Part shown: one piece after another, positions 25,665 to 38,841 of the stretch | Layout of the letters: the number at the start of each line of letters is the position of its first letter | Numbering within the stretch: the first letter of the stretch is position 1 | Assembly: GCA_023634235.1 (NCBI GenBank) | Contig: JAMKCF010000003.1 | Coordinates: forward strand, 18,446,742-18,510,741 | Source of the DNA: Pisaster brevispinus | Taxonomy: Eukaryota > Echinodermata > Asteroidea > Forcipulatida > Asteriidae | Direction of reading: 5' to 3' | Length of the DNA: 64,000 nt | Notes under the pieces: generated by a model | What the model saw: only the letters and a program-made list of their open reading frames with translations | What the model was told of the DNA's origin: nothing | Database searches by the model: none | Translations under genes and position numbers: made by a program

Positions 25665-28651
25665 AGTGGTTGGGAAATAGTTTATGGTGGGTCGGGACCA
25701 CGGTTCGAATCCCGGCAGGGTCCTTGACTCACTTTTTCTTTTTTCTGAGTCTAAAGATTTGAATCATGATTTCACTTATGAGGTAAGATTTTCGCTATCT
25801 TTGCATGGAACAGATAGCCCAGTGTGTTGGGAGATAGTTTCTGGTGGATCGGGACCACGGTTGGAATCCGGGCGGTGTCCTTGATTCACTTTTTCTTTTT
25901 TTCTGAGTCTAAAGATTTGAATCATGGTTTCACTTATGAGGTAGATATTTCGCTTGCCTTTGCGTGGAACAGATAGCCTAGTGGTTGGGAGATAGTTTCT
26001 GGTGGATTGTGACCACGGTTCGAATCCCGGCAGTGTCCTTGATTCACTTGTTCTTTTTTTCTGAGTCTAAAGATTTGAATCATGATTTCACTTATGAGGT
26101 AAGATTTTCGCTTGTCTTTGCGTGGAACAGATAGCCCAGTGGTTGGAAGAAAGTTTCTGGTGGATCGGGACCACGGTTCGAATCCCGGCAGTGTCCTTGA
26201 TTCACTTTTTCTTTTTTCTGAGTCTAAAGATTTGAATCATGATTTCACTTATGAGGTAATAATTTCGCATGTCTTTGCGTGGAACAGATAGCCCAGTGGT
26301 TCGGAGATAGTTTCTGGTAAATCGGGACCACGGTTCGAATCCCTGCAGGGTCCTTGATTCACTTTTTCTTTTTTCTAAGTCTTTAGATTTGAATCATGAT
26401 TTCACTTATGAGGTATAGATTGCGCTTGTCTTTGCGTGGAACAAATAGCCCAGTGTTTGGGAGATAGTTTCTGGTTGATCGGCACCACGGTTCGAATCCC
26501 GGCAGTGTCCTTGATTCACTTTTTCTTTTTTCTGAGTCTAAAGATTTGAATCATGATTTCACTTATGAGGTAAGAATTTCGCATGTCTTTGCCTGGAACA
26601 GATAGCCCAGTGGCTGGTCGATAGTTTCTGGTGGATCGGGACCACGGTTCGAATCCGGGCGGTGTCCTTGATTCACTGTTTCTTTTTTTATGTGTCTAAA
26701 GATTTGAATCATGATTTCACTTATGAGGTATATATTTTGCTTGTCTTTGCGTGGAACAAATAGCGTAGTGGTTGGGAGATAGTTTCTCGTGGGTCGGGAC
26801 CACGGTTCTAATCCCGGCAGTGTCCTTGATTCACTTTTTTCTTTTTTCTAAGTTTTTAGATTTGAACCATGATTTCACTTATGAGGTAGGAATTTCGCTT
26901 GTCTTTGCGTGGAACAAATAGCCCAGTGGTTAGGAGACAGTTTCTGGTGGATCGGGACCACGGTTCGAATCCCGGCAGGGTCCTTGATTCACTTTTTCTT
27001 TTTTCTAAGTCATTAGATTTGAATCATGATTTCACTTATGAGGTAGGAATTTCGCTTGTCTTTGCGTGGAACAAATAGCCCAGTGGTTGGGAAATAGTTT
27101 CTGGTGGGTCGGGACAACGGTTCGAATCCCGGCAGGGTCCTTGATTCACTTTTTCTTTTTTCTGAGTTTAAAGATTTGAATCATGATTTCACTTATGAGG
27201 TAAGCATTTCGCATGTTTTTGCGTGGAACAGATAGCCCAGTGGCTGGGCGATAGTTTCTGGTGGATCGGGACCACGGTTGGAATCCGGGCGGTGTCCTTG
27301 ATTCACTTTTTCTTTTTTTCTGAGTCTAAAGATTTGAATCATGATTTCACTTATGAGGTAGATATTTCGCTTGTCTTTGCATGGAACAGATAGCCTAGTG
27401 GTTGGGAGATAGTTTCTGGTGGATCGTGACCACGGTTCGAATCCCGGCAGTGTCATTGGTTCACTTTTTCTTTTTTTCTGAGTCTTTAGATTTGAATCAT
27501 GATTTCACTCATGAGGTAGATATTTCGCTTGTCTTTGCGTGGAACACATAGCCCAGTGGTTAGGAGACAGTTTCTGGTGGATCGGGACCACGGTTCGAAT
27601 CCCGGCAGGGTCCTTGATTCACTTTTTCTTTTTTCTAAGTCATTAGATTTGAATCATGATTTCACTTATGAGGTAGGAATTTCGCTTGTCTTTGCGTGGA
27701 ACAAATAGCCCAGTGGTTAGGAGACAGTTTCTGGTGGATCGGGACCACGGTTCGAATCCCGGCAGGGTCCTTGATTCACTTTTTCTTTTTTCTAAGTCAT
27801 TAGATTTGAATCATGATTTCACTTATGAGGTAGGAATTTCGCTTGTCTTTGCGTGGAACAAATAGCCCAGTGGTTGAGAGACAGTTTCTGGTGGATCGGG
27901 ACCACGGTTCGAATCCCGGCAGGGTCCTTGATTCACTTTTTCTTTTTTCTAAGTCTTTAGATTTGAATCATGATTTCACTTATGAGGTAAGAATTTCGCT
28001 TGTCTTTGCGTTGAACACATAGCCCAGTGGTTGGGAAATACTTTCTGGTGGCTCGGGACCACGGTTCGAATCCCGGCAGGTCCTTGATTCACTTTTTTTT
28101 TCTAAGTCTTTAGATTTGAATCATGCTTTCACTTATGAGGTATAGATTGCGCTCGTCTTTGCGTGGAACAAATAGCCCAGTGGTTGGGAGATAGTTTCTG
28201 GTTGATCGGGACCACGGTTCGAATCCCGGCAGTGTCCTTGATTCACTTTTTCTTTTTTCTGAGTTTAAAGATTTGAATCATGATTTCACTTATGAGGTAA
28301 GCATTTCGCATGTTTTTGCGTGGAACAGATAGCCCAGTGGCTGGGCGATAGTTTCTGGTGGATCGGGACCACGGTTGGAATCCGGGCGGTGTCTTTGATT
28401 CACTTTTTCTTTTTTTCTGAGTCTAAAGATTTGAATCATGATTTCATTTATGAGGTAGATATTTCGCTTGTCTTTGCATGGAACAGAAAGCATAGTGGTT
28501 GGGAGATAGTTTCTGGTGGATCGTGACCACGGTTCGAATCCCGGCAGTGTCCTTGGTTCACTTTTTCTTTTTTTCTGAGTCTAAAGATTTGAATCATGAT
28601 TTCACTCATGAGGTAGATATTTCGCTTGTCTTTGCGTGGAACACATAGCCC
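25665..28651 (+). repeat. 19-mer higher-order repeat, 2,987 bp, block 1
   Basis: Starts at the monomer with TTTATGGTGGGTCGGG. Nineteen monomers follow, including CACTTGTTC, GGAAGAAAGTTTC, GTTCGGAGATAG, CACTGTTTC/ATGTGTCTAAAG, GCGTAGTGG and GTCATTAG types. The block recurs as 28652-31164 (shortened) and 31166-34153. Together with block 2 it forms one unit of a larger 5,500-bp repeat. Confidence 0.85.
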
Positions 28652-31164
28652 AGTGGTTGGGAAATAGTTTATGGTGGGTCGGGACCACGGTTCGAATCCC
28701 GGCAGGGTCCTTGACTCACTTTTTCTTTTTTCTGAGTCTAAAGATTTGAATCATGATTTCACTTATGAGGTAAGATTTTCGCTATCTTTGCATGGAACAG
28801 ATAGCCCAGTGTGTTGGGAGATAGTTTCTGGTGGATCGGAACCACGGTTGGAATCCGGGCGGTGTCCTTGATTCACTTTTTCTTTTTTTCTGAGTCTAAA
28901 GATTTGAATCATGGTTTCACTTATGAGGTAGATATTTCGCTTGCCTTTGCGTGGAACAGATAGCCTAGTGGTTGGGAGATAGTTTCTGGTGGATTGTGAC
29001 CACGGTTCGAATCCCGGCAGTGTCCTTGATTCACTTGTTCTTTTTTTCTGAGTCTAAAGATTTGAATCATGATTTCACTTATGAGGTAAGATTTTCGCTT
29101 GTCTTTGCGTGGAACAGATAGCCCAGTGGTTGGAAGAAAGTTTCTGGTGGATCGGGACCACGGTTCGAATCCCGGCAGTGTCCTTGATTCACTTTTTCTT
29201 TTTTCTGAGTCTAAAGATTTGAATCATGATTTCACTATGAGGTAAGAATTTCGCATGTCTTTGCGTGGAACAGATAGCCCAGTGGTTCGGAGATAGTTTC
29301 TGGTGGATCGGGACCACGGTTCGAATCCCTGCAGGGTCCTTGATTCACTTTTTCTTTTTTCTAAGTCTTTAGATTTGAATCATGATTTCACTTATGAGGT
29401 ATAGATTGCGCTTGTCTTTGCGTGGAACAAATAGCCCAGTGTTTGGGAGATAGTTTCTGGTTGATCGGCACCACGGTTCGAATCCCGGCAGTGTCCTTGA
29501 TTCACTTTTTCTTTTTTCTGAGTCTAAAGATTTGAATCATGATTTCACTTATGAGGTAAGAATTTCGCATGTCTTTGCGTGGAACAGATAGCCCAGTGGC
29601 TGGTCGATAGTTTCTGGTGGATCGGGACCACGGTTGGAATCCGGGCGGTGTCTTTGATTCACTGTTTCTTTTTTTATGTGTCTAAAGATTTGAATCATGA
29701 TTTCACTTATGAGGTATATATTTTGCTTGTCTTTGCGTGGAACAAATAGCGTAGTGGTTGGGAGATAGTTTCTCGTGGGTCGGGACCACGGTTCTAATCC
29801 CGGCAGTGTCCTTGATTCACTTTTTTCTTTTTTCTAAGTTTTTAGATTTGAACCATGATTTCACTTATGAGGTAGGAATTTCGCTTGTCTTTGCGTGGAA
29901 CAAATAGCCCAGTGGTTAGGAGACAGTTTCTGGTGGATCGGGACCACGGTTCGAATCCCGGCAGGGTCCTTGATTCACTTTTTCTTTTTTCTAAGTCATT
30001 AGATTTGAATCATGATTTCACTTATGAGGTAGGAATTTCGCTTGTCTTTGCGTGGAACAAATAGCCCAGTGGTTGGGAAATAGTTTCTGGTGGGTCGGGA
30101 CCACGGTTCGAATCCCGGCAGGGTCCTTGGTTCACTTTTTCTTTTTTTCTGAGTCTTTAGATTTGAATCATGATTTCACTCATGAGGTAGATATTTCGCT
30201 TGTCTTTGCGTGGAACACATAGCCCAGTGGTTAGGAGACAGTTTCTGGTGGATCGGGACCACGGTTCGAATCCCGGCAGGGTCCTTGATTCACTTTTTCT
30301 TTTTTCTAAGTCATTAGATTTGAATCATGATTTCACTTATGAGGTAGGAATTTCGCTTGTCTTTGCGTGGAACAAATAGCCCAGTGGTTAGGAGACAGTT
30401 TCTGGTGGATCGGGACCACGGTTCGAATCCCGGCAGGGTCCTTGATTCACTTTTTCTTTTTTCTAAGTCATTAGATTTGAATCATGATTTCACTTATGAG
30501 GTAGGAATTTCGCTTGTCTTTGCGTGGAACAAATAGCCCAGTGGTTGAGAGACAGTTTCTGGTGGATCGGGACCACGGTTCGAATCCCGGCAGGGTCCTT
30601 GATTCACTTTTTCTTTTTTCTAAGTCTTTAGATTTGAATCATGATTTCACTTATGAGGTAAGAATTTCGCTTGTCTTTGCGTGGAACACATAGCCCAGTG
30701 GTTGGGAAATACTTTCTGGTGGCTCGGGACCACGGTTCGAATCCCGGCAGGTCCTTGATTCACTTTTTTTTTCTAAGTCTTTAGATTTGAATCATGCTTT
30801 CACTTATGAGGTATAGATTGCGCTCGTCTTTGCGTGGAACAAATAGCCCAGTGGTTGGGAGATAGTTTCTGGTTGATCGGGACCACGGTTCGAATCCTGG
30901 CAGTGTCCTTGATTCACTTTTTCTTTTTTCTGAGTTTAAAGATTTGAATCATGATTTCACTTATGAGGTAAGCATTTCGCATGTTTTTGCGTGGAACAGA
31001 TAGCCCAGTGGCTGGGCGATAGTTTCTGGTGGATCGGGACCACGGTTGGAATCCGGGCGGTGTCTTCGATTCACTTTTTCTTTTTTTCTGAGTCTAAAGA
31101 TTTGAATCATGATTTCATTTATGAGGTAGATATTTCGCTTGTCTTTGCATGGAACAGAAAGCAT
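28652..31164 (+). repeat. 16-mer version of the same block, 2,513 bp, block 2
   Basis: Relative to block 1 the offset is 2,987 bp up to about 30127, then 2,671 bp, then 2,513 bp from about 31165. So it lost two monomers (316 bp) near 30128 and one monomer (158 bp) near 31165, in two separate events, each exactly in register. Both deletions keep the monomer phase, as expected from homologous unequal exchange. Confidence 0.8.
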
Positions 31165-31165
31165 A

Positions 31166-34153
31166 GTGGTTGGGAAATAGTTTATGGTGGGTCGGGACCA
31201 CGGTTCGAATCCCGGCAGGGTCCTTGACTCACTTTTTCTTTTTTCTGAGTCTAAAGATTTGAATCATGATTTCACTTATGAGGTAAGATTTTCGCTATCT
31301 TTGCATGGAACAGATAGCCCAGTGTGTTGGGAGATAGTTTCTGGTGGATCGGGACCACGGTTGGAATCCGGGCGGTGTCCTTGATTCACTTTTTCTTTTT
31401 TTCTGAGTCTAAAGATTTGAATCATGGTTTCACTTATGAGGTAGATATTTCGCTTGCCTTTGCGTGGAACAGATAGCCTAGTGGTTGGGAGATAGTTTCT
31501 GGTGGATTGTGACCACGGTTCGAATCCCGGCAGTGTCCTTGATTCACTTGTTCTTTTTTTCTGAGTCTAAAGATTTGAATCATGATTTCACTTATGAGGT
31601 AAGATTTTCGCTTGTCTTTGCGTGGAACAGATAGCCCAGTGGTTGGAAGAAAGTTTCTGGTGGATCGGGACCACGGTTCGAATCCCGGCAGTGTCCTTGA
31701 TTCACTTTTTCTTTTTTCTGAGTCTAAAGATTTGAATCATGATTTCACTTATGAGGTAAGAATTTCGCATGTCTTTGCGTGGAACAGATAGCCCAGTGGT
31801 TCGGAGATAGTTTCTGGTGGATCGGGACCACGGTTCGAATCCCTGCAGGGTCCTTGATTCACTTTTTCTTTTTTCTAAGTCTTTAGATTTGAATCATGAT
31901 TTCACTTATGAGGTATAGATTGCGCTTGTCTTTGCGTGGAACAAATAGCCCAGTGTTTGGGAGATAGTTTCTGGTTGATCGGCACCACGGTTCGAATCCC
32001 GGCAGTGTCCTTGATTCACTTTTTCTTTTTTCTGAGTCTAAAGATTTGAATCATGATTTCACTTATGAGGTAAGAATTTCGCATGTCTTTGCGTGGAACA
32101 GATAGCCCAGTGGCTGGTCGATAGTTTCTGGTGGATCGGGACCACGGTTGGAATCCGGGCGGTGTCTTTGATTCACTGTTTCTTTTTTTATGTGTCTAAA
32201 GATTTGAATCATGATTTCACTTATGAGGTATATATTTTGCTTGTCTTTGCGTGGAACAAATAGCGTAGTGGTTGGGAGATAGTTTCTCGTGGGTCGGGAC
32301 CACGGTTCTAATCCCGGCAGTGTCCTTGATTCACTTTTTTCTTTTTTCTAAGTTTTTAGATTTGAACCATGATTTCACTTATGAGGTAGGAATTTCGCTT
32401 GTCTTTGCGTGGAACAAATAGCCCAGTGGTTAGGAGACAGTTTCTGGTGGATCGGGACCACGGTTCGAATCCCGGCAGGGTCCTTGATTCACTTTTTCTT
32501 TTTTCTAAGTCATTAGATTTGAATCATGATTTCACTTATGAGGTAGGAATTTCGCTTGTCTTTGCGTGGAACAAATAGCCCAGTGGTTGGGAAATAGTTT
32601 CTGGTGGGTCGGGACCACGGTTCGAATCCCGGCAGGGTCCTTGATTCACTTTTTCTTTTTTCTGAGTTTAAAGATTTGAATCATGATTTCACTTATGAGG
32701 TAAGCATTTCGCATGTTTTTGCGTGGAACAGATAGCCCAGTGGCTGGGCGATAGTTTCTGGTGGATCGGGACCACGGTTGGAATCCGGGCGGTGTCCTTG
32801 ATTCACTTTTTCTTTTTTTCTGAGTCTAAAGATTTGAATCATGATTTCACTTATGAGGTAGATATTTCGCTTGTCTTTGCATGGAACAGATAGCCTAGTG
32901 GTTGGGAGATAGTTTCTGGTGGATCGTGACCACGGTTCGAATCCCGGCAGTGTCATTGGTTCACTTTTTCTTTTTTTCTGAGTCTTTAGATTTGAATCAT
33001 GATTTCACTCATGAGGTAGATATTTCGCTTGTCTTTGCGTGGAACACATAGCCCAGTGGTTAGGAGACAGTTTCTGGTGGATCGGGACCACGGTTCGAAT
33101 CCCGGCAGGGTCCTTGATTCACTTTTTCTTTTTTCTAAGTCATTAGATTTGAATCATGATTTCACTTATGAGGTAGGAATTTCGCTTGTCTTTGCGTGGA
33201 ACAAATAGCCCAGTGGTTAGGAGACAGTTTCTGGTGGATCGGGACCACGGTTCGAATCCCGGCAGGGTCCTTGATTCACTTTTTCTTTTTTCTAAGTCAT
33301 TAGATTTGAATCATGATTTCACTTATGAGGTAGGAATTTCGCTTGTCTTTGCGTGGAACAAATAGCCCAGTGGTTGAGAGACAGTTTCTGGTGGATCGGG
33401 ACCACGGTTCGAATCCCGGCAGGGTCCTTGATTCACTTTTTCTTTTTTCTAAGTCTTTAGATTTGAATCATGATTTCACTTATGAGGTAAGAATTTCGCT
33501 TGTCTTTGCGTGGAACACATAGCCCAGTGGTTGGGAAATACTTTCTGGTGGCTCGGGACCACGGTTCGAATCCCGGCAGGTCCTTGATTCACTTTTTTTT
33601 TTCTAAGTCTTTAGATTTGAATCATGCTTTCACTTATGAGGTATAGATTGCGCTCGTCTTTGCGTGGAACAAATAGCCCAGTGGTTGGGAGATAGTTTCT
33701 GGTTGATCGGGACCACGGTTCGAATCCCGGCAGTGTCCTTGATTCACTTTTTCTTTTTTCTGAGTTTAAAGATTTGAATCATGATTTCACTTATGAGGTA
33801 AGCATTTCGCATGTTTTTGCGTGGAACAGATAGCCCAGTGGCTGGGCGATAGTTTCTGGTGGATCGGGACCACGGTTGGAATCCGGGCGGTGTCTTTGAT
33901 TCACTTTTTCTTTTTTTCTGAGTCTAAAGATTTGAATCATGATTTCATTTATGAGGTAGATATTTCGCTTGTCTTTGCATGGAACAGAAAGCATAGTGGT
34001 TGGGAGATAGTTTCTGGTGGATCGTGACCACGGTTCGAATCCCGGCAGTGTCCTTGGTTCACTTTTTCTTTTTTTCTGAGTCTAAAGATTTGAATCATGA
34101 TTTCACTCATGAGGTAGATATTTCGCTTGTCTTTGCGTGGAACACATAGCCCA
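31166..34153 (+). repeat. 19-mer higher-order repeat, 2,988 bp, block 3
   Basis: Matches block 1 at a 5,500-bp offset (31184 versus 25684; 32693 versus 27193; 33791 versus 28290). It retains the three monomers missing from block 2. Differences from block 1 include GTAAGAATTT for GTAATAATTT, GGTGGATC for GGTAAATC, and a C56G B box at about 32146. Confidence 0.85.
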
Positions 34154-35205
34154 GTGGTTGGGAAATAGTTTATGGTGGGTCGGGACCACGGTTCGAATCC
34201 CGGCAGGGTCCTTGACTCACTTTTTCTTTTTTCTGAGTCTAAAGATTTGAATCATGATTTCACTTATGAGGTAAGATTTTCGCTATCTTTGCATGGAACA
34301 GATAGCCCAGTGTGTTGGGAGATAGTTTCTGGTGGATCGGGACCACGGTTGGAATCCGGGCGGTGTCCTTGATTCACTTTTTCTTTTTTTCTGAGTCTAA
34401 AGATTTGAATCATGGTTTCACTTATGAGGTAGATATTTCGCTTGCCTTTGCGTGGAACAGATAGCCTAGTGGTTGGGAGATAGTTTCTGGTGGATTGTGA
34501 CCACGGTTCGAATCCCGGCAGTGTCCTTGATTCACTTGTTCTTTTTTTCTGAGTCTAAAGATTTGAATCATGATTTCACTTATGAGGTAAGATTTTCGCT
34601 TGTCTTTGCGTGGAACAGATAGCCCAGTGGTTGGAAGAAAGTTGCTGGTGGATCGGGACCACGGTTCGAATCCCGGCAGTGTCCTTGATTCACTTTTTCT
34701 TTTTTCTGAGTCTAAAGATTTGAATCATGATTTCACTTATGAGGTAAGAATTTCGCATGTCTTTGCGTGGAACAGATAGCCCAGTGGTTCGGAGATAGTT
34801 TCTGGTGGATCGGGACCACGGTTCGAATCCCTGCAGGGTCCTTGATTCACTTTTTCTTTTTTCTAAGTCTTTAGATTTGAATCATGATTTCACTTATGAG
34901 GTATAGATTGCGCTTGTCTTTGCGTGGAACAAATAGCCCAGTGTTTGGGAGATAGTTTCTGGTTGATCGGCACCACGGTTCGAATCCCGGCAGTGTCCTT
35001 GATTCACTTTTTCTTTTTTCTGAGTCTAAAGATTTGAATCATGATTTCACTTATGAGGTAAGAATTTCGCATGTCTTTGCGTGGAACAGATAGCCCAGTG
35101 GCTGGTCGATAGTTTCTGGTGGATCGGGACCACGGTTCGAATCCGGGCGGTGTCCTTGATTCACTGTTTCTTTTTTTATGTGTCTAAAGATTTGAATCAT
35201 GATTT
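34154..35205 (+). repeat. Partial fourth block of the 19-mer family
   Basis: Follows block 2 at a 5,501-bp offset (34172 versus 28671) up to about 35205, where the GCGTAGTGG monomer is skipped and the sequence jumps to the GTCATTAG type. Beyond it, 35206-36700 is a shuffled mix of the same monomers. Confidence 0.75.
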
Positions 35206-35419
35206 CACTTATGAGGTAGGAATTTCGCTTGTCTTTGCGTGGAACAAATAGCCCAGTGGTTAGGAGACAGTTTCTGGTGGATCGGGACCACGGTTCGAAT
35301 CCCGGCAGGGTCCTTGATTCACTTTTTCTTTTTTCTAAGTCATTAGATTTGAATCATGATTTCACTTATGAGGTAGGAATTTCGCTTGTCTTTGCGTGGA
35401 ACAAATAGCCCAGTGGTTG

Positions 35420-36208
35420 GGAAATAGTTTCTGGTGGGTCGGGACCACGGTTCGAATCCCGGCAGGGTCCTTGATTCACTTTTTCTTTTTTCTGAGTTTA
35501 AAGATTTGAATCATGATTTCACTTATGAGGTAAGCATTTCGCATGTTTTTGCGTGGAACAGATAGCCCAGTGGCTGGGCGATAGTTTCTGGTGGATCGGG
35601 ACCACGGTTGGAATCCGGGCGGTGTCCTTGATTCACTTTTTCTTTTTTTCTGAGTCTAAAGATTTGAATCATGATTTCACTTATGAGGTAGATATTTCGC
35701 TTGTCTTTGCATGGAACAGATAGCCTAGTGGTTGGGAGATAGTTTCTGGTGGATCGTGACCACGGTTCGAATCCCGGCAGTGTCATTGGTTCACTTTTTC
35801 TTTTTTTCTGAGTCTAAAGATTTGAATCATGATTTCACTCATGAGGTAGATATTTCGCTTGTCTTTGCGTGGAACACATAGCCCAGTGGCTGGTCGATAG
35901 TTTCTGGTGGATCGGGACCACGGTTCGAATCCGGGCGGTGTCCTTGATTCACTGTTTCTTTTTTTATGTGTCTAAAGATTTGAATCATGATTTCACTTAT
36001 GAGGTATATATTTTGCTTGTCTTTGCGTGGAACAAATAGCGTAGTGGTTGGGAGATAGTTTCTCGTGGGTCGGGACCACGGTTCTAATCCCGGCAGTGTC
36101 CTTGATTCACTTTTTTCTTTTTTCTAAGTTTTTAGATTTGAATCATGATTTCACTTATGAGGTAGGAATTTCGCTTGTCTTTGCGTGGAACAAATAGCCC
36201 AGTGGTTG
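35420..36208 (+). repeat. Pentamer repeat, ~789 bp, copy 1
   Basis: The GGGAAATAG, GAGTTTAAAG/GTAAGCATTTCGC (C56G B box), TAGCCTAGTGG/TGTCATTGG run is repeated 789 bp downstream from about 36209. Confidence 0.75.
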
Positions 36209-36680
36209 GGAAATAGTTTCTGGTGGGTCGGGACCACGGTTCGAATCCCGGCAGGGTCCTTGATTCACTTTTTCTTTTTTCTGAGTTTAAAGATTTGAAT
36301 CATGATTTCACTTATGAGGTAAGCATTTCGCATGTTTTTGCGTGGAACAGATAGCCCAGTGGCTGGGCGATAGTTTCTGGTGGATCGGGACCACGGTTGG
36401 AATCCGGGCGGTGTCCTTGATTCACTTTTTCTTTTTTTCTGAGTCTAAAGATTTGAATCATGATTTCACTTATGAGGTAGATATTTCGCTTGTCTTTGCA
36501 TGGAACAGATAGCCTAGTGGTTGGGAGATAGTTTCTGGTGGATCGTGACCACGGTTCGAATCCCGGCAGTGTCATTGGTTCACTTTTTTTTTTTTTCTGA
36601 GTCTAAAGATTTGAATCATGATTTCACTCATGAGGTAGATATTTCGCTTGTCTTTGCGTGGAACACATAGCCCAGTGCTT
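36209..36680 (+). repeat. Pentamer repeat, ~789 bp, copy 2 (three monomers)
   Basis: Copies the first three monomers of 35420-36208; a T tract is longer here (about 36584-36597). The homogenised core fades after this point. Confidence 0.7.
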
Positions 36681-38841
36681 GGAAAATAGTTTCTGGTGGG
36701 TCGGGACCACTGTTCGAATCCCGGCAGGGTCCTTGATTCACTTTTTATTTTTTCTAAGTCTTTAGATTTGAATCATGATTTCACTCATGAGGTATAGATT
36801 GCGCTTGTCTTTGCGTGGAACACATAGCCCAGTGGTTGGGAGATAGTTTCTGGTGGATCGGGACCACGGTTGGAATCCGGGCGGTGTCCTTGATTCACTT
36901 TTTCTTTTTTTCTGAGTCTAAAGATTTGAATCATGGTTTCACTTATGAGGTAGATATTTCGCTTGCCTTTGCGTGGAACAGATAGCCTAGTGGTTGGGAG
37001 ATAGTTTCTGGTGGGTCGGGACCACGGTTCGAATCCCGTCAGGGTCTTTGATTCACTTTTTCTTTTTTCTAAGTCTTTAGATTTGAATCATGTTTTCACT
37101 TATGAGGTATAGAGTGCGCTCGTCTTTGCGTGGAACACATAGCCCAGTGCTTGGGAAATAGTTTCTGGTGGGTCGGGACCACGGTTCGAATCCCGGCAGG
37201 GTCCTTGATTTACTTTTTATTTTTTCTAAGTCTTGAGATTTGAATCATGATTTCACTCATGAGGTATAGATTGCGCTTGTCTTTGCGTTGAACAAATAGC
37301 CCAGTGGTTGGGAGATAGTTTCTGGTTGAACGGGACCACTGTTCGAATCCGGGCAGTGTCCTTGATTCACTTTTTCTTTTTTTCTGAGTCTAAAGATTTG
37401 AATCATGATTTCACTTATGAGGTAGATATTTCGCTTGTCTTTGCGTGGAACAAATAGCCCAGTGGTTGGGAGATAGTTTCTGGTGGGTCGGGACCACGGT
37501 TCTAATCCCGGCAGAGTCCTTGATTCACTTTTTCTTTTTTCTAAGTTTTTAGATTTGAATCATGATTTCACTTATGAGGTAGGAATTTCGCTTGTCTTTG
37601 CGTGGAACAAATAGCCCAGTGGTTGGGAGACAGTTTCTGGTGGATCGGGACCACGGTTCGAATCCCTATAGGGTCCTTGATCCCCCTTTTATTTTTTCTG
37701 AGTCTAAAGATTTGAATCATGATTTCACTTATGAGGTAATAATTTCGCATGTCTTTGCGTGGAACAAATAGCCCAGTGGTTGGGAGATAGTTTTTGGTGG
37801 GTCGGGACCCCGGTTCGAATCCCGGCAGGGTCCTTGATTCACTTTTTCTTTGTCTTAAGTCTTTAGATTTGAATCATGATTTCACTTATGAGGTAGGAAT
37901 TTCGCTTGTCTTTTTGTGGAACAAATAGCCCAGTGGTTGGGAGATCGTTTCTGGAGGATCGGGACCACGGTTCGAATCTCGGCGAGGTCCTTGATTTACT
38001 TATTCTTTTTTTCTGAGTCTAAAGATTTGAATCATGATTTCACTTATGAGGTAAGAATTCCGCATGTCTTTGCGTGGAACAGATAGCCCAGTGGTTGGGA
38101 GATAGTTTCTGGTGGATCGGGACCACGGTTCGAATCCCGAAAAGGTCCTTGATTCACTTTTTCTTGTTGCTGAGTCTAAAGATTTGAATCATGATTTCAC
38201 TTATGAGGTAAGAATTTCGCTTGTCTTTGCGTGGAACAGATAGCCCAGTGGTTGGGACATAATTTCTGGTGGATCGGTACCCCGGTTCGAATCCCGGCAG
38301 TGTCCTTGATCTTCTTTTTTTTTCTGAGTCTAAAGATTTGAATCATGATTTAACTTATGAGGTAATAATTTCGCATGTCTTTGCGTGGAACAAATAGCCC
38401 AGTGGTTGAGAGATCGTTTCAAGAGGATCGGGACTACGGTTCGAATTTCGGCGAGGTCCTTGATTTACTTATTCTTTTTTTCTGAGTCTAAAGATTTGAA
38501 TCATGATTTCACTTATGTTGAAGGAATGTTGCTTGTCTTTGCGTGGAACAGATAGCCTAGTGGTTGGGAGATAGTTTCTGGTGGATCGGGACCACATTTC
38601 GAATCCCGTAAAAGTCCTTGATTCACTTTTTTTTCTGCGTCTTAAGATTTGAATCATGATTTCACCTATGAAGTAGGAATTTCGCTTTTCTTTGCGTGGA
38701 ACAGATAGCCCAGTGGTTGGGAGATAGTTTCTTGTGGATCAGGACCCCGGTTCGAATCCCGGCAGTGTTCTTCATTCACTTTTTCCTTTTTCTGAGTCTT
38801 AACATTTGAATCATGATTTCACTTATGTGGTAGGAATTTCG

